A stretch of 64,000 nt of DNA from positions 6,211,540-6,275,539 of the forward strand of contig NC_135569.1 of the NCBI RefSeq assembly GCF_964340395.1. Reading direction: 5' to 3'. The notes under the pieces were generated by a model. That model worked only from the letters and a program-made list of their open reading frames with translations, made no database searches and was not told where the DNA came from. This document shows positions 50,008 to 62,925 of the stretch, one piece after another. The translations under genes and the position numbers were made by a program. Each line of letters begins with the position of its first letter. Positions within the stretch are counted from its first letter, which is position 1. The stretch comes from Glandiceps talaboti (taxonomy: Eukaryota; Hemichordata; Enteropneusta; Spengelidae).

Positions 50008-50121
50008 ATGAATACCGGCCTCCTGAGTTTATTCGTTCTTCTTAGTATTTTAGTGTACTTCGCACATAGTAAAAGTCTTCTTCCCGATGAAGATGCATCT
50101 TTGGAAAACGACATAACTCAG
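50008..50121 (+). CDS. First coding exon of a second secreted peptide precursor
   Basis: Thirty-eight codons from an ATG in good context (AAAA before ATG) to a clear phase-0 donor (CAG|GTAGGT). Residues 1-21 form a signal peptide (MNTG, core LLSLFVLLSILVYF, AHS cleavage motif). Residues 22-38 are an acidic spacer, KSLLPDEDASLENDITQ. The layout (TATA promoter, signal peptide, acidic spacer, phase-0 donor) closely matches exon 1 of the somatostatin-type gene 44 kb upstream on the same strand, so a tandem paralogue such as an allatostatin-C-type precursor is a reasonable hypothesis, not a demonstrated fact. No convincing following exon was identified before the window end; the first gene has introns of 11-12 kb, so they may lie outside. 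The long antisense frames over the leader are shadows. Confidence 0.65.
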
Positions 50122-51777
50122 GTAGGTTACAACGACTGAGTGGAAGATTATTTTTTTTTTTACTAGAATGACCTCCTAAATCCTCAAAGATTAGCTGTTC
50201 CAATCACTGAAGTTTTGAAATTCACTGCTAACAAGTGATTTAATTGGTTTTCCCAGAAGAAAGTCTGTAAGTGACATTTTAGTACTCTTTTTGCTCGATT
50301 AAACAAGTAACTTCATATTTGATGCAAGTTTTAAGCAAGTTACAAATAGTATCAATGGACCTTTAAGTCGATGAAGCATTCAGAGTTGTCGCCAAGAAAA
50401 TTGCCTAGTACACCTATGGCTTCTCTCATTTAGATCCGCTTACAGCAACAACTGATAGAATATTAAACAGGACGCGCAAAATCGGAAGACGGAATTTCAG
50501 AAATTATACACTTCTAACACAATAATCATCGGCTTATTGAAACTGTTTTTAGGAACAAAGTCTCTAGATACGTTTTCTTTTAAAGTATCTATCTATCATG
50601 TATACGTTTATTGTTCATGCATTTAACAAAATATACTAGATATATCATTTAATGACATGTTCTATGGAAAGATGCGAATAAAATGTACTGTGTTCTACTG
50701 ATGTTTTTTTTTTCATATTTGTAGTAAGTTTTAAACTTAAAAACGCCATGTTAACATACTTACGTATGCAGGAATAGGTTTATCTAGGTTTCTAAAAAAA
50801 TAGAGTTGTAGCGAATATGTCTGGAAGCAGAGAAGTAGAGGTCGGGTTTTACAAATCACCACATGGATACAAGATATATTCATTAATAAATCATCACTTA
50901 AGTGCGTTATTTTGACATTTCAGAGTGCCAAACGTTTATTACCATAAGGCATATGTATAGTTATGAAGGCACGTAAACTCCGCCGCGAGAACTCTTAAAT
51001 GAATGATTATCAGTGTGAATCTATCGCCACCGTTTTATGATCGCAAAAAAAATGTCGGTCGTAAAGTATATGCTATCGTTGATTTATGGCTATTGTTGCT
51101 TTTCTATTACGACTCTACACTTGCAAGCAATGGATTTGTTGTATATACTTGCGTTAAGCTAGGTTTCGTAACACTTGAAATGATTGGGGGTTTTTTCGTT
51201 AAGGATACGTTGGGAAGGCAACGCAATTATATTGCCTACGTGGATACCAGCTAATATGACTTGTTACATTGTTTTCAGAAACAATTAAAATCTATGTGAA
51301 TTTTGAGAACTTCTTAATATCTCACATTTGATCTAAAACGTCTCCATCTAATATCAAGTTACCATGGTAATGACAATAGATATACTCTTTATTTTAAACC
51401 AAATGGATTAACAAAGAGACGACGCAGGATGTGTCTATTTTTTAACGTCCAGAAAACGTCCAAGGACTGTTATATGAGTAATTTTCTAGTATATCGAATG
51501 TCATGTAAGCGTCGGTTCTTTTCTTGTTACCATGTATTAAGTATTTAATAGTTTTCATAACTTGCATGGCCACCATAGAGCTAAACGTAATTCGTTAAAT
51601 TACATCCATACTAGCGAATATCATTAACATTGGAACACGAATTCGTATGGAAATTTCAATGGTATAATTATGAAAGGTACTTGCCAACATCACTGTCTGC
51701 TTAAAGTGATCGCAACGTTTAAAGTGATAATTAAGATGTGGAAAAAGACTACACCACACACATCTGGTTGTATCTGA

Positions 51778-51921
51778 GACGACGACGACGACGACGACGG
51801 CGGCGGTGGTGTAGGTGGGGGTGGTGATGATGACGATGATGATGATGATGATGATGATGACGACGACGACGATGGTGACGATGATGATGATGATGATGAC
51901 GTGTGATGGTGGTGGTGGTGG

Positions 51922-51979
<58 letters not shown>

Positions 51980-51980
51980 A
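51778..51980. repeat. (GAC)n / (GAT)n trinucleotide array
   Basis: GAC, GGC, GGT and GAT units; (GAT)n is longest at the right end. Poly-His and poly-Asp frames are artefacts. Confidence 0.95.
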
Positions 51981-54577
51981 AAAATAATGATAAAAAATAA
52001 TTTTAGAAGTGCCAATTTTTAAAATGATATTGCTAAAGGCATTGTACACTACTAAAGATGTAGATGATAAATAAATGCAAACATAAACGTAGTGATGATA
52101 ATAAGATAGTCAGTAATGACAATGCTAAATTATAGAAAATAGCCATGTCTACTCCCTTTGCCTTCAAACCATATTTGAAAATATTACGAATCTACGAAAG
52201 AATGTGCGTTTTTGCAAAAAAGATCAATTAATCCGAAATGCCAATATTGTTTACTTGTATCTTTAACTTCTGTTACACAGAGTTGTAGAAAAAGAACATT
52301 TGGTTGCACAATGTCCGCTGTAGTGGTTGATGTTTAGTTGGAATTTTGATTTCAGTTTGTGTATCCAAAAGCATGAAATTCCGAGTCAGTCAGAAAGTCA
52401 TGTTTAAAGTAAAAAGAATTAATGCTTACAGAAATATTTCTCTATCTTCCTTTTCTGTTTCCTTTTCACTTCTTTTGCATTGAATAGGATTTAGGCTTAG
52501 ATGTCAAGCAACTTAAAATAAACTTGGCATATCTGAAATTGAATTCTCGTGTACGATAGAAAATGGCCAGGAGGTAAAGGCTTTTCGAGCACGGTATCGC
52601 AGAGAGATTACAAGGAGTAATCTCTCCTGCAAATCTCGACTAGTTGTGTTAGATCGTTCTATTAAAAATTGAATAAAAATGCCATATTGATTGCATTATC
52701 TAACGTCACTCACAGTAAGCTAGTATTATGGTAAACACGATATTAATGGCGTAATTAATCGTTGCATGTTTTACACCGTGTTTAGCTTTCCCATTCACTT
52801 TGTCCCTTCCAAATGACAGGATTTGCTGGGTTTCATTTTACCAAGGAAGATGGCTAATCCATGTTTCTTGTTAACTGCGGCAATACCCCAAGAAACCATC
52901 TTTCACATTCTTACACGTAACAAAACACCTAAATTAAACTTTAAGAAATACCACTATGTAAATAGCATGCAACAAAATCCACAATGTTTAGGACAGAAAA
53001 GTCATTATTTCGTGTACATTTACTAGTACCAGATGCATAGAAATAAAGTTTAAGTAAATTCATTGGCATTTTATTTTTTTATTTTGTAATTTTAAGGAAG
53101 ATAGAGGATCAATCGAGTTTCTCTCTTGTGAAAGCTTCATATGGGCATTTAATTACGCTTGAAGGCGATGCGTGAGAAGAGATTTAGTTCGCCAAGGGAC
53201 AGCAAATCCTTTCCTTCGCCGGTGAAAGATTAATCCTCGGGCAGTTCAAAGTTCATAGGTCAACCCATCATCCTTATCTGTACATGTTGTAACAATTAGG
53301 TTTAATTACCCTGCCTCTCGGAGGATGAAATAATGTCAAAGGTCAGACAAACTTATGAGGAAAGAAATCCCATGAACAATACTACACACAAGAGCGTCTA
53401 TTCGATTTGCTGATATCGTAGTCAGGGTGTGTTATCTCAGTGATATTTGACATCTTAGATTTTGGAGTCTATCATTAACTGACTTGGCATCATCTTATGG
53501 ATTCAGAACTTCTCCTAAGCAATTTTCTCCCCTGAAAAAATATTCTGCAAGTTAGAACTGAGTGCTCAGTATTAAAATTGTTGTGAAGCAATATTGGTAA
53601 ATTAGAGGCTGTTTTAAAGTTTAGAACGTTCAGTCGTAAAGGTGATATCATTTTCAAAGTTTGAGAAAAACTATTTCAAAATACTCGTTTGAAATGACGC
53701 AAATATTCTCCAGTCCACACCCATGTTGTAAGGTTTTCACGGGTTCACACACTATGTATCTAAATCTCACACAACAGTTTTGAGGTATCATCACTGCTAT
53801 CTTTACAATACAGGTGATTGTTCCACTGTCAACAATGAAGTTTTTTATCTTCATGCTAAACTTTCTAAGATAATAAATTCCTTTCGCAATTTCTGATTGA
53901 AGTTCGAGATAAATACACACATATCGTTACATCATCCACACAATTTCGTATCATTTCTGTATTATCGTCTCGTTTTTTTTGTCATTTTATTTCCTCTCAA
54001 GTAACGATAACAATAGAAAACGAGTAAAATAAATGTTATCATCTTTTACATATCACGCCATTAGCAGCACGAGGAAGGAAAAGGTGCGATAGCTGAAGGG
54101 TCTTGCGTTGAATAAAGCATAAAGACGGTAACACAGACAACACTGTTAGAGTATCATATTCACTCATCACTGCTTCTAATTCACCACTAATACATTTACA
54201 GGTTAAACATCAGATTGTATCATCCGTTGGATGTGTGAATTCGTTATTTGTTGATTGTTATTTCTTATCTCTTGGCGTGCAGTGCTTTCGTAATTAGAGT
54301 TTCCCCTCCATTAATTATCGGGTTTTCGTTCAATTCATCAATGATGTACAGATAAATTGATTGCGAACAGATACGACTATTAAATACATTTCTATTATTT
54401 TTATGCGATTACATCAAACAGATTTTCAGATATCCAATATTTTTCAGAGCATATTTTAGAAGAACATTTCCAGTTCTGCAACAAGTACGTATTCTAAAAC
54501 TGTGTACCCTACGCACCATGTTTGCATTCCTTGCCATAATATTACCACTGAATTCACCTCAATTAACAAGAGAAACA

Positions 54578-54606
54578 ATACAACAACAACAACAACAACA
54601 ACAACA

Positions 54607-54658
<52 letters not shown>

Positions 54659-54696
54659 TTACAACTACAACTACTACTACTACTACTACTACTACA

Positions 54697-54748
<52 letters not shown>

Positions 54749-54768
54749 ATAATAATAATAATAATACT
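54578..54768. repeat. (CAA)n, (CTA)n, (AAT)n trinucleotide array
   Basis: About 190 bases of CAA, then CTA with CAA breaks, then AAT. Confidence 0.95.
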
Positions 54769-55019
54769 AGTACCCTTTGGTTCTTCATGCCTAACGTTGC
54801 TTCATAATGTCCCAAGTTTGCGCTGAAACATCAAAAACCATTGTTAGAACTTCTTTACCTTACAGTGTAGGAATATACATTATTTTTTCTTGTTTTCACT
54901 ATTTCACGCTTTGTCATCTTGTATAGGCTGAAACATTCACATCCATTCTTATTCATTTGATAAAAAAACAAACCCAATAGTGTATGTATGTGTCTTTGTC
55001 AGGGTGTGTGTCTGTCTGT

Positions 55020-55110
55020 GTGTACGTACGTACGTACGTATGTATGTACGTACGTATGTATCATGCAGGCATGTGTGTGTGTGGGGGGGGGGGGGGCGGT
55101 GGGCGGTATG
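55020..55110. repeat. (GTAC)n, (GT)n and a G13 run
   Basis: GTAC/GTAT units, a GT run, then a run of about 13 G followed by CGGTGGGCGG, which could form a G-quadruplex. Confidence 0.85.
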
Positions 55111-55489
55111 TTCATATGAGTATTCATTGCAGTAAATGGAAAGCAAAAACGTTATCTGTTTCCCTCCCAAGCCTCTCCATTTTCATTTTTAGATCCTGAA
55201 CAATCTCAAAATATATAGTGCTTACAGCGTAGGGACGTTGCTGGTTCTTTAAATTGATAAATTTTGATGAAAGTGATCTGATAAATGTGTGCATGGAACC
55301 CATACAATTACGGTTTTGATGAAAAAAGTAACGACATAAAAAATGAAGTTCAAATGTCATAGTGATGTCAATGCTAATTATACTCTGCAGCTGTACATTG
55401 GCTATATAATGTCATAGTATTAGTACTCATTTGGATTGCTAGACTAATGCATAAATTTGAAAACATATCTTTGTATGCTATATTCATCA

Positions 55490-55735
55490 TTTTAGGCCTA
55501 CTCGTTGGAATAAACTCGAAAATGTTATACTATACTGCCTTTCATTTGAAGCAATTTCTTATTGCTCGAAAAATGCTATCGTTTACTGCGAGCATTTTAT
55601 TTGAAGCAATTTCTTATGGCACATTCTTCCCGAAACATGCATTTGAAAGCTGGTCTCTCTGCGTATAAAGTTATCATTTTAGTTCGCGTTCGGATACGTA
55701 TGCATCAGCTATCGTTTACTGGCATTCACTTCAAG
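55490..55735 (+). repeat. Degenerate tandem duplication
   Basis: ATTTGAAGCAATTTCTTATT/G occurs twice about 60 bases apart, and GCTATCGTTTACTG twice about 130 bases apart, with a further diverged CATTCACTTCAAGAA. The open frames in this stretch follow from the duplication, and I do not call them genes. Confidence 0.5.
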
Positions 55736-56442
55736 AAAGTCGAGTGAATTCTTCGTCGTCATGCATGTGTATCGGACTTACATATTGATTCCCTGTAAGT
55801 ATTTATTAAATGAGACATATCGAGCAATCTTCTTTGGATGTGCAAGCATTTGGACGTAAAATGAAGAGAATAACCACTTCCCGTTTACCAGAAAATTGAT
55901 GTGAGCCAAATCAGAGAAAACAATAATTCTAGGGCAAACTTTAGTATTAACATATAAAGTATAAAAATGTTACCATCAAGAAATAAAATCGTGTGGTTTT
56001 TCGGTCACAAACCTCGTCAGGATTAAACTTTTACAAATATACATAAACATGTATTAGAAAATGATCCCCTAATCTGAATCTAAGATTCTTGAACTTTAAC
56101 ATAGCGTAAATAAAAGCCCAACTTCAGATTACAGGAGTCGAGACAGGCGATTATAACACAGGTAGAACAAAATATAATAAAAGTGTAAAACATATTGCTC
56201 CACTATCAAGATTAAAGTAGGGAAGTATATCTTCCAGGATATTAGTCTAAATCTCTTGGGGGTATCAACATGATATTGTTATTTTCAGTAATGGCCAAAA
56301 GCAATAATTGTAATTCTGCAAAATACATTCCTTTTATTCATAGATGGCTTTGGTGATTGTATGGTTTTGTCCTTGTGTTTTTTCTCTTTCTGTGAATGTT
56401 TGTCGATACCTACCTACCTAGACCTATAATTACTTGCATGCA

Positions 56443-56492
56443 TGCATACATACATACATACATACATACATACATACATACATACATACATG
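56443..56492. repeat. (CATA)n microsatellite
   Basis: About 48 bases preceded by CATGCATG. Confidence 0.9.
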
Positions 56493-56629
56493 TATTTACA
56501 TACATAGCAAGCACCCCATAACTTTAGTCATTTAGTGTGTCTTTATATATAGTTACAATCTATATGTGCATGGTGTTCTTAAGATGGTGATCTGTATGTA
56601 AAGGCGGAGTATATAGCCAGAAAAATCTA

Positions 56630-57000
56630 CTGGAGAGTTATTTGGTCTCCACTAGCCACAACTGGAACGTTTAAAACAATATGTTGTTAGGTACAATATG
56701 TTACTCATTATATCATACCACATGGACAATATCGTATCACCTGTGGATAAAGGCATTGTATAGCTGTATGCATCACAAATCAAATCAAATCAAATTGATT
56801 TTTCGGTCCGGACCCCAAAATCATTGCCGGTGATCACGATTTTAACCTGTTTCTGTACTGCTTATGGATAATATCGACAACTGGTTAACATGTGCGATGT
56901 ATAATTATTGGTAAATTAATAATCTTCAGTGAATATATTGGAGTTGTCTGATCGAAAAGTGCTACTACAGTCCCCATTACAGTTTTAACACGGCGATAGG
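56630..57000 (-). mobile_element. TIR element family A, degenerate inverted copy 4
   Basis: Read on the minus strand, the segments CAATATATTCACTGAAGATT and ACCAATAATTATACATC match the family interior; on the plus strand CACTAGCCACAACTGG corresponds to its end. A (CAAAT)n run and the palindrome GGTCCGGACC at 56805 appear inserted within it. Confidence 0.4.
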
Positions 57001-58652
57001 TTCAAAATGAAGCTTTCGTTTAAGATTTAAACTTGTCACTACACTACCTACCTACAGATAGCATTGCCCATTAATCAACAGATACAGCGTCTTTTCATAA
57101 ATAATGTAGCGAGTATATCTTTTGTTATTTGATGAAGAAAAAATTCGCTAGTTCAGATTTAATGATCCGAACTGTTGATTAATCAATCAATCATTCACAA
57201 TTGAAAGCAGAGGCGTTTCGAGTACTTTCTCCTTTATCAAACTCATCTTGACAAAAAAATATCGCTTTTCTTTTTGAGTAAACTTAAAACGGAGAGAAAA
57301 ATGACACTTTGAATATTACTGGATAAATATTGGGACTATTTAAATGAGACCCGTGTTTCATCAAGGACGGTGCTCAAATTGTGCGGGATTGTACTCAAAG
57401 TACGTTTGGACGCTGAACAACGTTAATTCTCATCCCATAAAGGTCACCTTGCTAGGATGACATTAATTACTAGAGAGATTCACCTACTCGATAATTTACG
57501 CTCCGCGTATAATGACAACGATGCTATACTGATATCTGTCAAATTGCCGTTGTCAGTCACGCTATCAGGTAACGCGGCATATGTTTGCAAAAGCTATTAA
57601 AATGGCGATCACTTTGTTTGGTTTCCAACTGGGAGTGTCTTATCGTGTGAGGTTTTATTTTCACTCACAGCATATGCCTCTTCTTCACTCTGACAGAGGA
57701 CATGCACATATTATTTTTTAAAAGTTTATGGTAAGAGATATCTTGATTTACCTTAAGACGTAACAATTTGTATTCAAGATACGATTCCTACTCTGCTAAG
57801 AGTAAACAGTGTATCGAAGCAATTAAAAAAAAAATTCCATTGGCACTCAAAATAAAAAATGAGCTAAATCTGGTATTTGTTCATTTCTCGAACACTAGCA
57901 GATATTTTTTTCAATAAACGAAATGTGCAAAAAATCTGTCTTTTGTATTTCGTGAATACAAGTATTGAAAGTACAGCTTTCTTCAACAAACGTCGAAATA
58001 ACGACTCTATTATTAATAAAATTATGGTTTCAGGATAAAAATTGACATATTCCTACTGGCCATGATAACATTCATAAACAATATTTTGTTACAAGATATT
58101 TCAATAAAATGTTAATTCTTGCTACGTAATTCATACATCAATAAAACTTGCATCTACAGATTATGTAAAAAGAATTCCAAACCCTCAGGGGCTGTCTAGA
58201 ATTTTGAATCAATTAATTGAAGTTTTGACTATTCTGATATGATAAATGACACGCCCACGTTGCAGCAAACACCAGCTGTCGGCTAACCTAGCGGCAAACA
58301 ATACCTATCACCTATTTGCCGCCTTAACTTTTTTGCCATATTTTAGAATTTCTGATAATTTTTTTTTTACATTTCGGAATGTTATTTTAGATTAGAATCG
58401 TACTAGGGATATTCATCAATTTTGACGTATTTGTCAAGGATAAAAAAATAGAGAATTTCAAATTGACAATATTAATATTATTTCATCTGGATGTGTTTCA
58501 TATCACGTGACCTTCGTTACGCACATTGTAAGGTTAGAAGTCGTGGTAAGAAATTGAAAACAAAAACAATTATCGAATACTGTAATTATAACAATAAAAC
58601 CACACAGTGCTAATGCGAACGACCTTTACCCGTGTGAACATTACTATCACTT

Positions 58653-58665
58653 GTTGCTTAGCAAC
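58653..58665 (+). promoter_or_regulatory. X-box-like RFX palindrome
   Basis: GTTGCTTAGCAAC is a near-perfect inverted repeat matching the RFX X-box pattern (GTNRCC, short spacer, RGYAAC) except for one position. X-boxes drive ciliary genes across animals. A TATAAAA at 58855, an ATG at 58901 and a donor at 58972 follow on the same strand. Confidence 0.3.
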
Positions 58666-58900
58666 TTGATACGCAGCCACGCCTGTGTAACGTGGCTGAG
58701 TTGAATGCAATTTTCTGATAACTTTGACTATGATTCACTTTTCTACTCGTAATCAGTATTAATTTAAAAGAACACAGACCAGATGTGTTTATTTTTCATA
58801 TTAGAATTCTCAGAAAGCGAAATAAGGGTCGGTGACTGTTAGGTCTTCGACAAGTATAAAATTACCTCACCGTATAGTCGAAATACATGATTTTAGAACC

Positions 58901-58971
58901 ATGTTACCACTGAACATAAAGGGACGTCATGGGTACTTTTTCTGGGATTACATATTCTGTCACAATGGAAG
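58901..58971 (+). CDS. Possible first coding exon after an X-box and TATA box
   Basis: From ATG to a good donor (AAG|GTGAGT) there are 23 codons plus two bases, starting MLPLNIKGRHGYFFWDYIFC. A TATAAAA lies 46 bases upstream. There is no signal peptide. The exon is too short to judge by composition; the call rests only on the signals being in the right order. Confidence 0.15.
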
Positions 58972-61464
58972 GTGAGTAATCAAGCAGCCATTCGACGACT
59001 TCAGGACGAAAACTGAATTAAACTCCTAAAACAACTATCTGAATTATCGACATGTATTCATTATTTTGTATGCGAACGGAAACAAACAAAAATCAAAGTA
59101 CTGGGCAGGAATCACGGCTAAACTAATTTTCACTTTTTACTCAAAAATATACTTATTAAAGGGTTACAAGCTGAGTTGATATGTTTCTGGGATGTGATTT
59201 GTTTCTGCATATTAAAATATGATCACAGTATTCTGCTCAATGTATACTTATCCATCACTTGCAATTGACTGAACTCAAACATGGCATTAGGATATAATTT
59301 GCAAACGAACCAATTCATTATTCGCATCAAAAATGTACAGGAGCTTCCCACTATGCTGTTTCTAACAATACTAGAACACAAATTGTAATATAGAAAACAT
59401 GCATTGACATTATACTATAATAGTTAATCGAATTGTCTTTGTAAGGATTTTCGACGGAGTAAAAAAAAATATGAACTCAGCTTGTGCCACTTTAAATACG
59501 AGACTTTTGATGCAAAACGTGGGTTATACTAATGAATTCGATTTCATTTCTTGCGGGGGACATTAAATCATTTGAAATATGCATGAGTGAGAATATCGAT
59601 CACGCTCATTTCTGATTACATTGCGTGAAATGATGGGCATTGTACAGTAGTGTGTTATTCTAAGGTGGGAGGAATGTCGTCTCATTATGGAATTCGAGCA
59701 CATTACGACGCCCAAGGCTATTGTCTGCCTTCATTATTAACAATCTAAATAGGGTTTTTCTTATCAACGTATCACAGGTGTTTATTATGATATAGAGATA
59801 TCCTGTTCAAATAGTGGTATGTCTCTTATTAACTTCTTATACATCGTTGTATTCCATGATCAAAACCTTACTTGAACAGCAAAATGGGCACGTAAATGTT
59901 ATCATTTCGTACGTTGTAGACTGTAAGTAAAACCACTGAATAATAACCTATCTATTCCCATGCTGCTCGCGGATTGGGTTCCCCTGTTCCGTTACCGTAA
60001 CTTGTGAAGGTATTACATATACATATGGTATGCTAAAGTCTTGTATATGTAGAGACAGGAGGAAACAGTAGACACAACAAGTCGCACATGTTCAATTTGT
60101 GTACACATGTTGTCCATGGTAGGGTTTACCCCAAATAGCACGTTGTCCACGCGAAATTCGTCGTGGAATTTAACATTAGACTGGACCAGTACATGAGTAC
60201 TGCAATGGACTGTACAAAGCTTTGGGTCTTTGGGAGGGTTTTCTCCCCTGTCATTGCATGGTTTGATGTTGTACAATATCGAGGATTTACAAATTTAAAA
60301 TAATACGTTATCCAAGCAAAATTCGTTTTGGACTTTGAACGTTAATGTTATGGGTATAAGTGAAAGAAACTTAATGTTAGACTGAGTGTACGAATGCGTG
60401 AACACTGCAAGGGCCTTTATACAGCTTCGGGGGCTTTCTTCCTAGACTTGTCATCGTAAGTTGATGGCAAGGCAATCACGCCAAATCACGTTGAATCTCG
60501 AGAGTATTGGGGATTTAGAGACTTGTTATTATTTGATATTACCGAAATTCGGCCTAAGAATCTGTTGTCAGTTACACACAATATCTTCATTTGTCGTTCA
60601 GTAACGTTACATTGTGTTACTACTATATATAGGCACTTCGAACGTTTCGAGTTATTGCCAAAAGTCGATTACTGACTGTCTTTTTATTGAGCCACGCTTA
60701 GATACTTCAGTTATTCGAAGAAAAACGATTCCGCATTCACTCGAAAAAACTTTCAAATTTTCTAGTTGTTCAATACAAACAAAAAGTTTGCAGTAAGCTC
60801 CGTGTCCACATCAAAAGAAAAAAAACAGAGTAGGCAAAACGCCATGGAAATCATTAAGGTATTCTTTGAAAACATATGCCGCTTTAGTTTGCATCAAAAA
60901 TCCTAATTGAAACGTGGAGGGTTTTGTGGAGTTTTTACAAATGTGTCAGCAGCTGTCTACTTTTACATTTAACTGGTATTCAAACAACAATTCACAGTCT
61001 GTCCTTCATGTTAACTTAGTTACAATTATTAAGCGTATCTGTCAACTGCCAATCACTCCAAAAAAAACCACATCCTCTTCATCTAACAAATTCCAGCTTC
61101 TGTGTTTTCGCACGCGATCAATCCCGATAAGCAATATTTGATTCGGCATTGTCTGTTAACCCTATATTAAGTTTCAAATCACATGTTTAGTATTTTGATA
61201 TATTCAGAGATATACCTAGTCTACTGTACTCGTTCAGGTGGCTAGTGGTCTGTTACAATACATATAGTATAAATTAAAACATGTACTCCCAAGGGTAAAC
61301 TTTATTTTTTCTGTCTACTTACCCTTGGCACGGATAATACTAATATCGGGACAAGCAATCTGTAATATTGTACTTTGTCTTCACAAAACTTAGGCTCTGG
61401 AGCGTCATTCACATAAAATTAGGTCCCAAATATTTGATATAATTAGAAATATCAGTGTTCCAAT

Positions 61465-61680
61465 TTGGCGGTACGATGCGTTTTACATGTCACACAAAGA
61501 TTTTTGTTACGCATCATTCATATAAAACAAAATACAGGCACTGATGTTTCATCCAACTAGTGATGTTCTTGTGATTCCACAGTGTGATAAAATGTATCAT
61601 TTTATATGCTTGAGCGCTATCAGCATTTTTATCTTATGTAATTTGTAACAAAAAACGTTATGGGAGTAAAAAAAACCAAT
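61465..61680 (+). repeat. Dispersed repeat family C, copy 2
   Basis: Partner of 21530-21850 in the same orientation and with the same order of conserved blocks; somewhat shorter through internal deletions. Confidence 0.4.
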
Positions 61681-61723
61681 ATGCTGCCTATAAAGTGAAA
61701 CTCTATCGTCACACTAGTTTGGT

Positions 61724-61764
61724 AGTAGTAGTAGGTGGTGGTGGTGGTGGTGGTGGTGGTGGTG

Positions 61765-61833
<69 letters not shown>
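61724..61833. repeat. (TGG)n / (TAG)n trinucleotide array
   Basis: TGG units then about 15 TAG units. Confidence 0.95.
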
Positions 61834-62467
61834 ATTAAATTTTAGATCATAAAGCCAGTTTGCCTGTTTCGGTGAAAGGAAACAGCAATTTAGTTTTACC
61901 GTTATTGCAGCGAGAAACGTGGGATAACTTGAAACAAGTTATTATCACGATTTTCTCTCTTCCGGCCATGATTGGCATATTGACGGTCGGAGGCAGAATG
62001 TATGTAATAAACAGACGTTGGCTGTACATTAGAACGCACTGTGTGAACTCCTCTGTTTTCCTTCTCCCCCGCAGTTATGACGACATTTGACCCCTGGAAA
62101 CACTTTATTTTCCAATCCCAGGCTTGTGATTTGTAGGATGTGGCCTCTATATTAATCAGGTCTTTCTTCCTCCATATTGCTTGATTAATCGTGTGTTTTG
62201 ACATTTTCATAATGCCCGAAGTCGATCACCTCTGGATCAAAAAATAATAGTATTGAGTAGGTCATTAAAATTGATGGAAAAGCATATGTTTGCTCAACAG
62301 CAACTCAATATCAACTTTCAATAATGTGTTTCTAGAAGCAATCCACTGTTAGGGGCAACGTTCCAAGGAGTTGAATCGAACATAGGAATAGGGTGGTGCA
62401 GAACAACCAATAGGCTGAAGACTATGTTAGAAAAACCACCATAATATCTTCTATCTTATTGGCGTTA

Positions 62468-62695
62468 GTGGCCATATGGATGAGGATTGGGTAGTTATTT
62501 TTATTTTTATTTATGAATTAATTTTATCATGACTTATCACAAACAATAATAAACATTTTGCACATTTATTATTTTTTGCAATTTTATTGAGTTACAAACA
62601 AGGACTTAGCATATGTTGTTTCACATCGATTTTTCAAGCAGGAAGCCATGATAAAATTGTGTTATAAAGTAAACATCCAAAATTTAACATACGTT
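62468..62695 (+). mobile_element. TIR element family B, copy with intact left end
   Basis: Begins GTGGCCATATGGATGAGGAT and continues TGGGTA, then an AT-rich core with TTTTATTGAGTTACAAACAA and CATATGTTGTTTCACATCGA. The right terminus is lost. The same end and core occur near 8.0, 8.5 and 27.9 kb. No genes; MITE-like. Confidence 0.5.
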
Positions 62696-62817
62696 TTCTG
62701 TACTTAGGTTTAATTTACAATGAATTATTAATTCAGTCTGGAATTTCTTTTGCCTTTTTAAATCGTTTTAGATTCCTTGTTACGTTCGCCGAAGACGTTG
62801 AACAAGGGTTGCTTTAC

Positions 62818-62820
62818 TCA

Positions 62821-62902
<82 letters not shown>

Positions 62903-62925
62903 CTTGTTTGTTTGTTTGTTTGTCT
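62818..62925. repeat. (CTGT)n followed by (TTGT)n
   Basis: About 20 CTGT units, then TTGT units. Confidence 0.95.

Noticed and set aside
49664-50114. Two minus-strand frames of 113 and 120 codons
   Set aside because: Antisense to the TATA box, leader and signal-peptide exon of the second gene; no splice or promoter support on the minus strand.
50257-50266. Ten-base microexon (acceptor TTTTCCCAG, donor GTAAGT) in correct phases for the second gene
   Set aside because: Ten bases between good-looking sites can occur by chance and the preceding intron would be only 135 bases; no supporting evidence.
51690-52049. Poly-His, poly-Asp, poly-Ser frames, and similar poly-Thr, poly-Val, poly-Leu frames at 33.1, 41.1 and 54.5 kb
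   Set aside because: They arise from trinucleotide arrays; no flanking coding sequence or splice context.
52820-53026. 69-codon phase-0 frame after CCAAATGACAG as a last exon of the second gene, with AATAAA just downstream
   Set aside because: Composition is that of random AT-rich translation, with no dibasic site or family motif; not strong enough to annotate.
55394-55668. Open hydrophobic frame over 90 codons
   Set aside because: It lies in a degenerate tandem duplication and has no start, family or splice support.
61902-62210. 102-codon minus-strand frame with an overlapping plus-strand frame
   Set aside because: No recognisable domain and overlapping frames on both strands; neither favoured.
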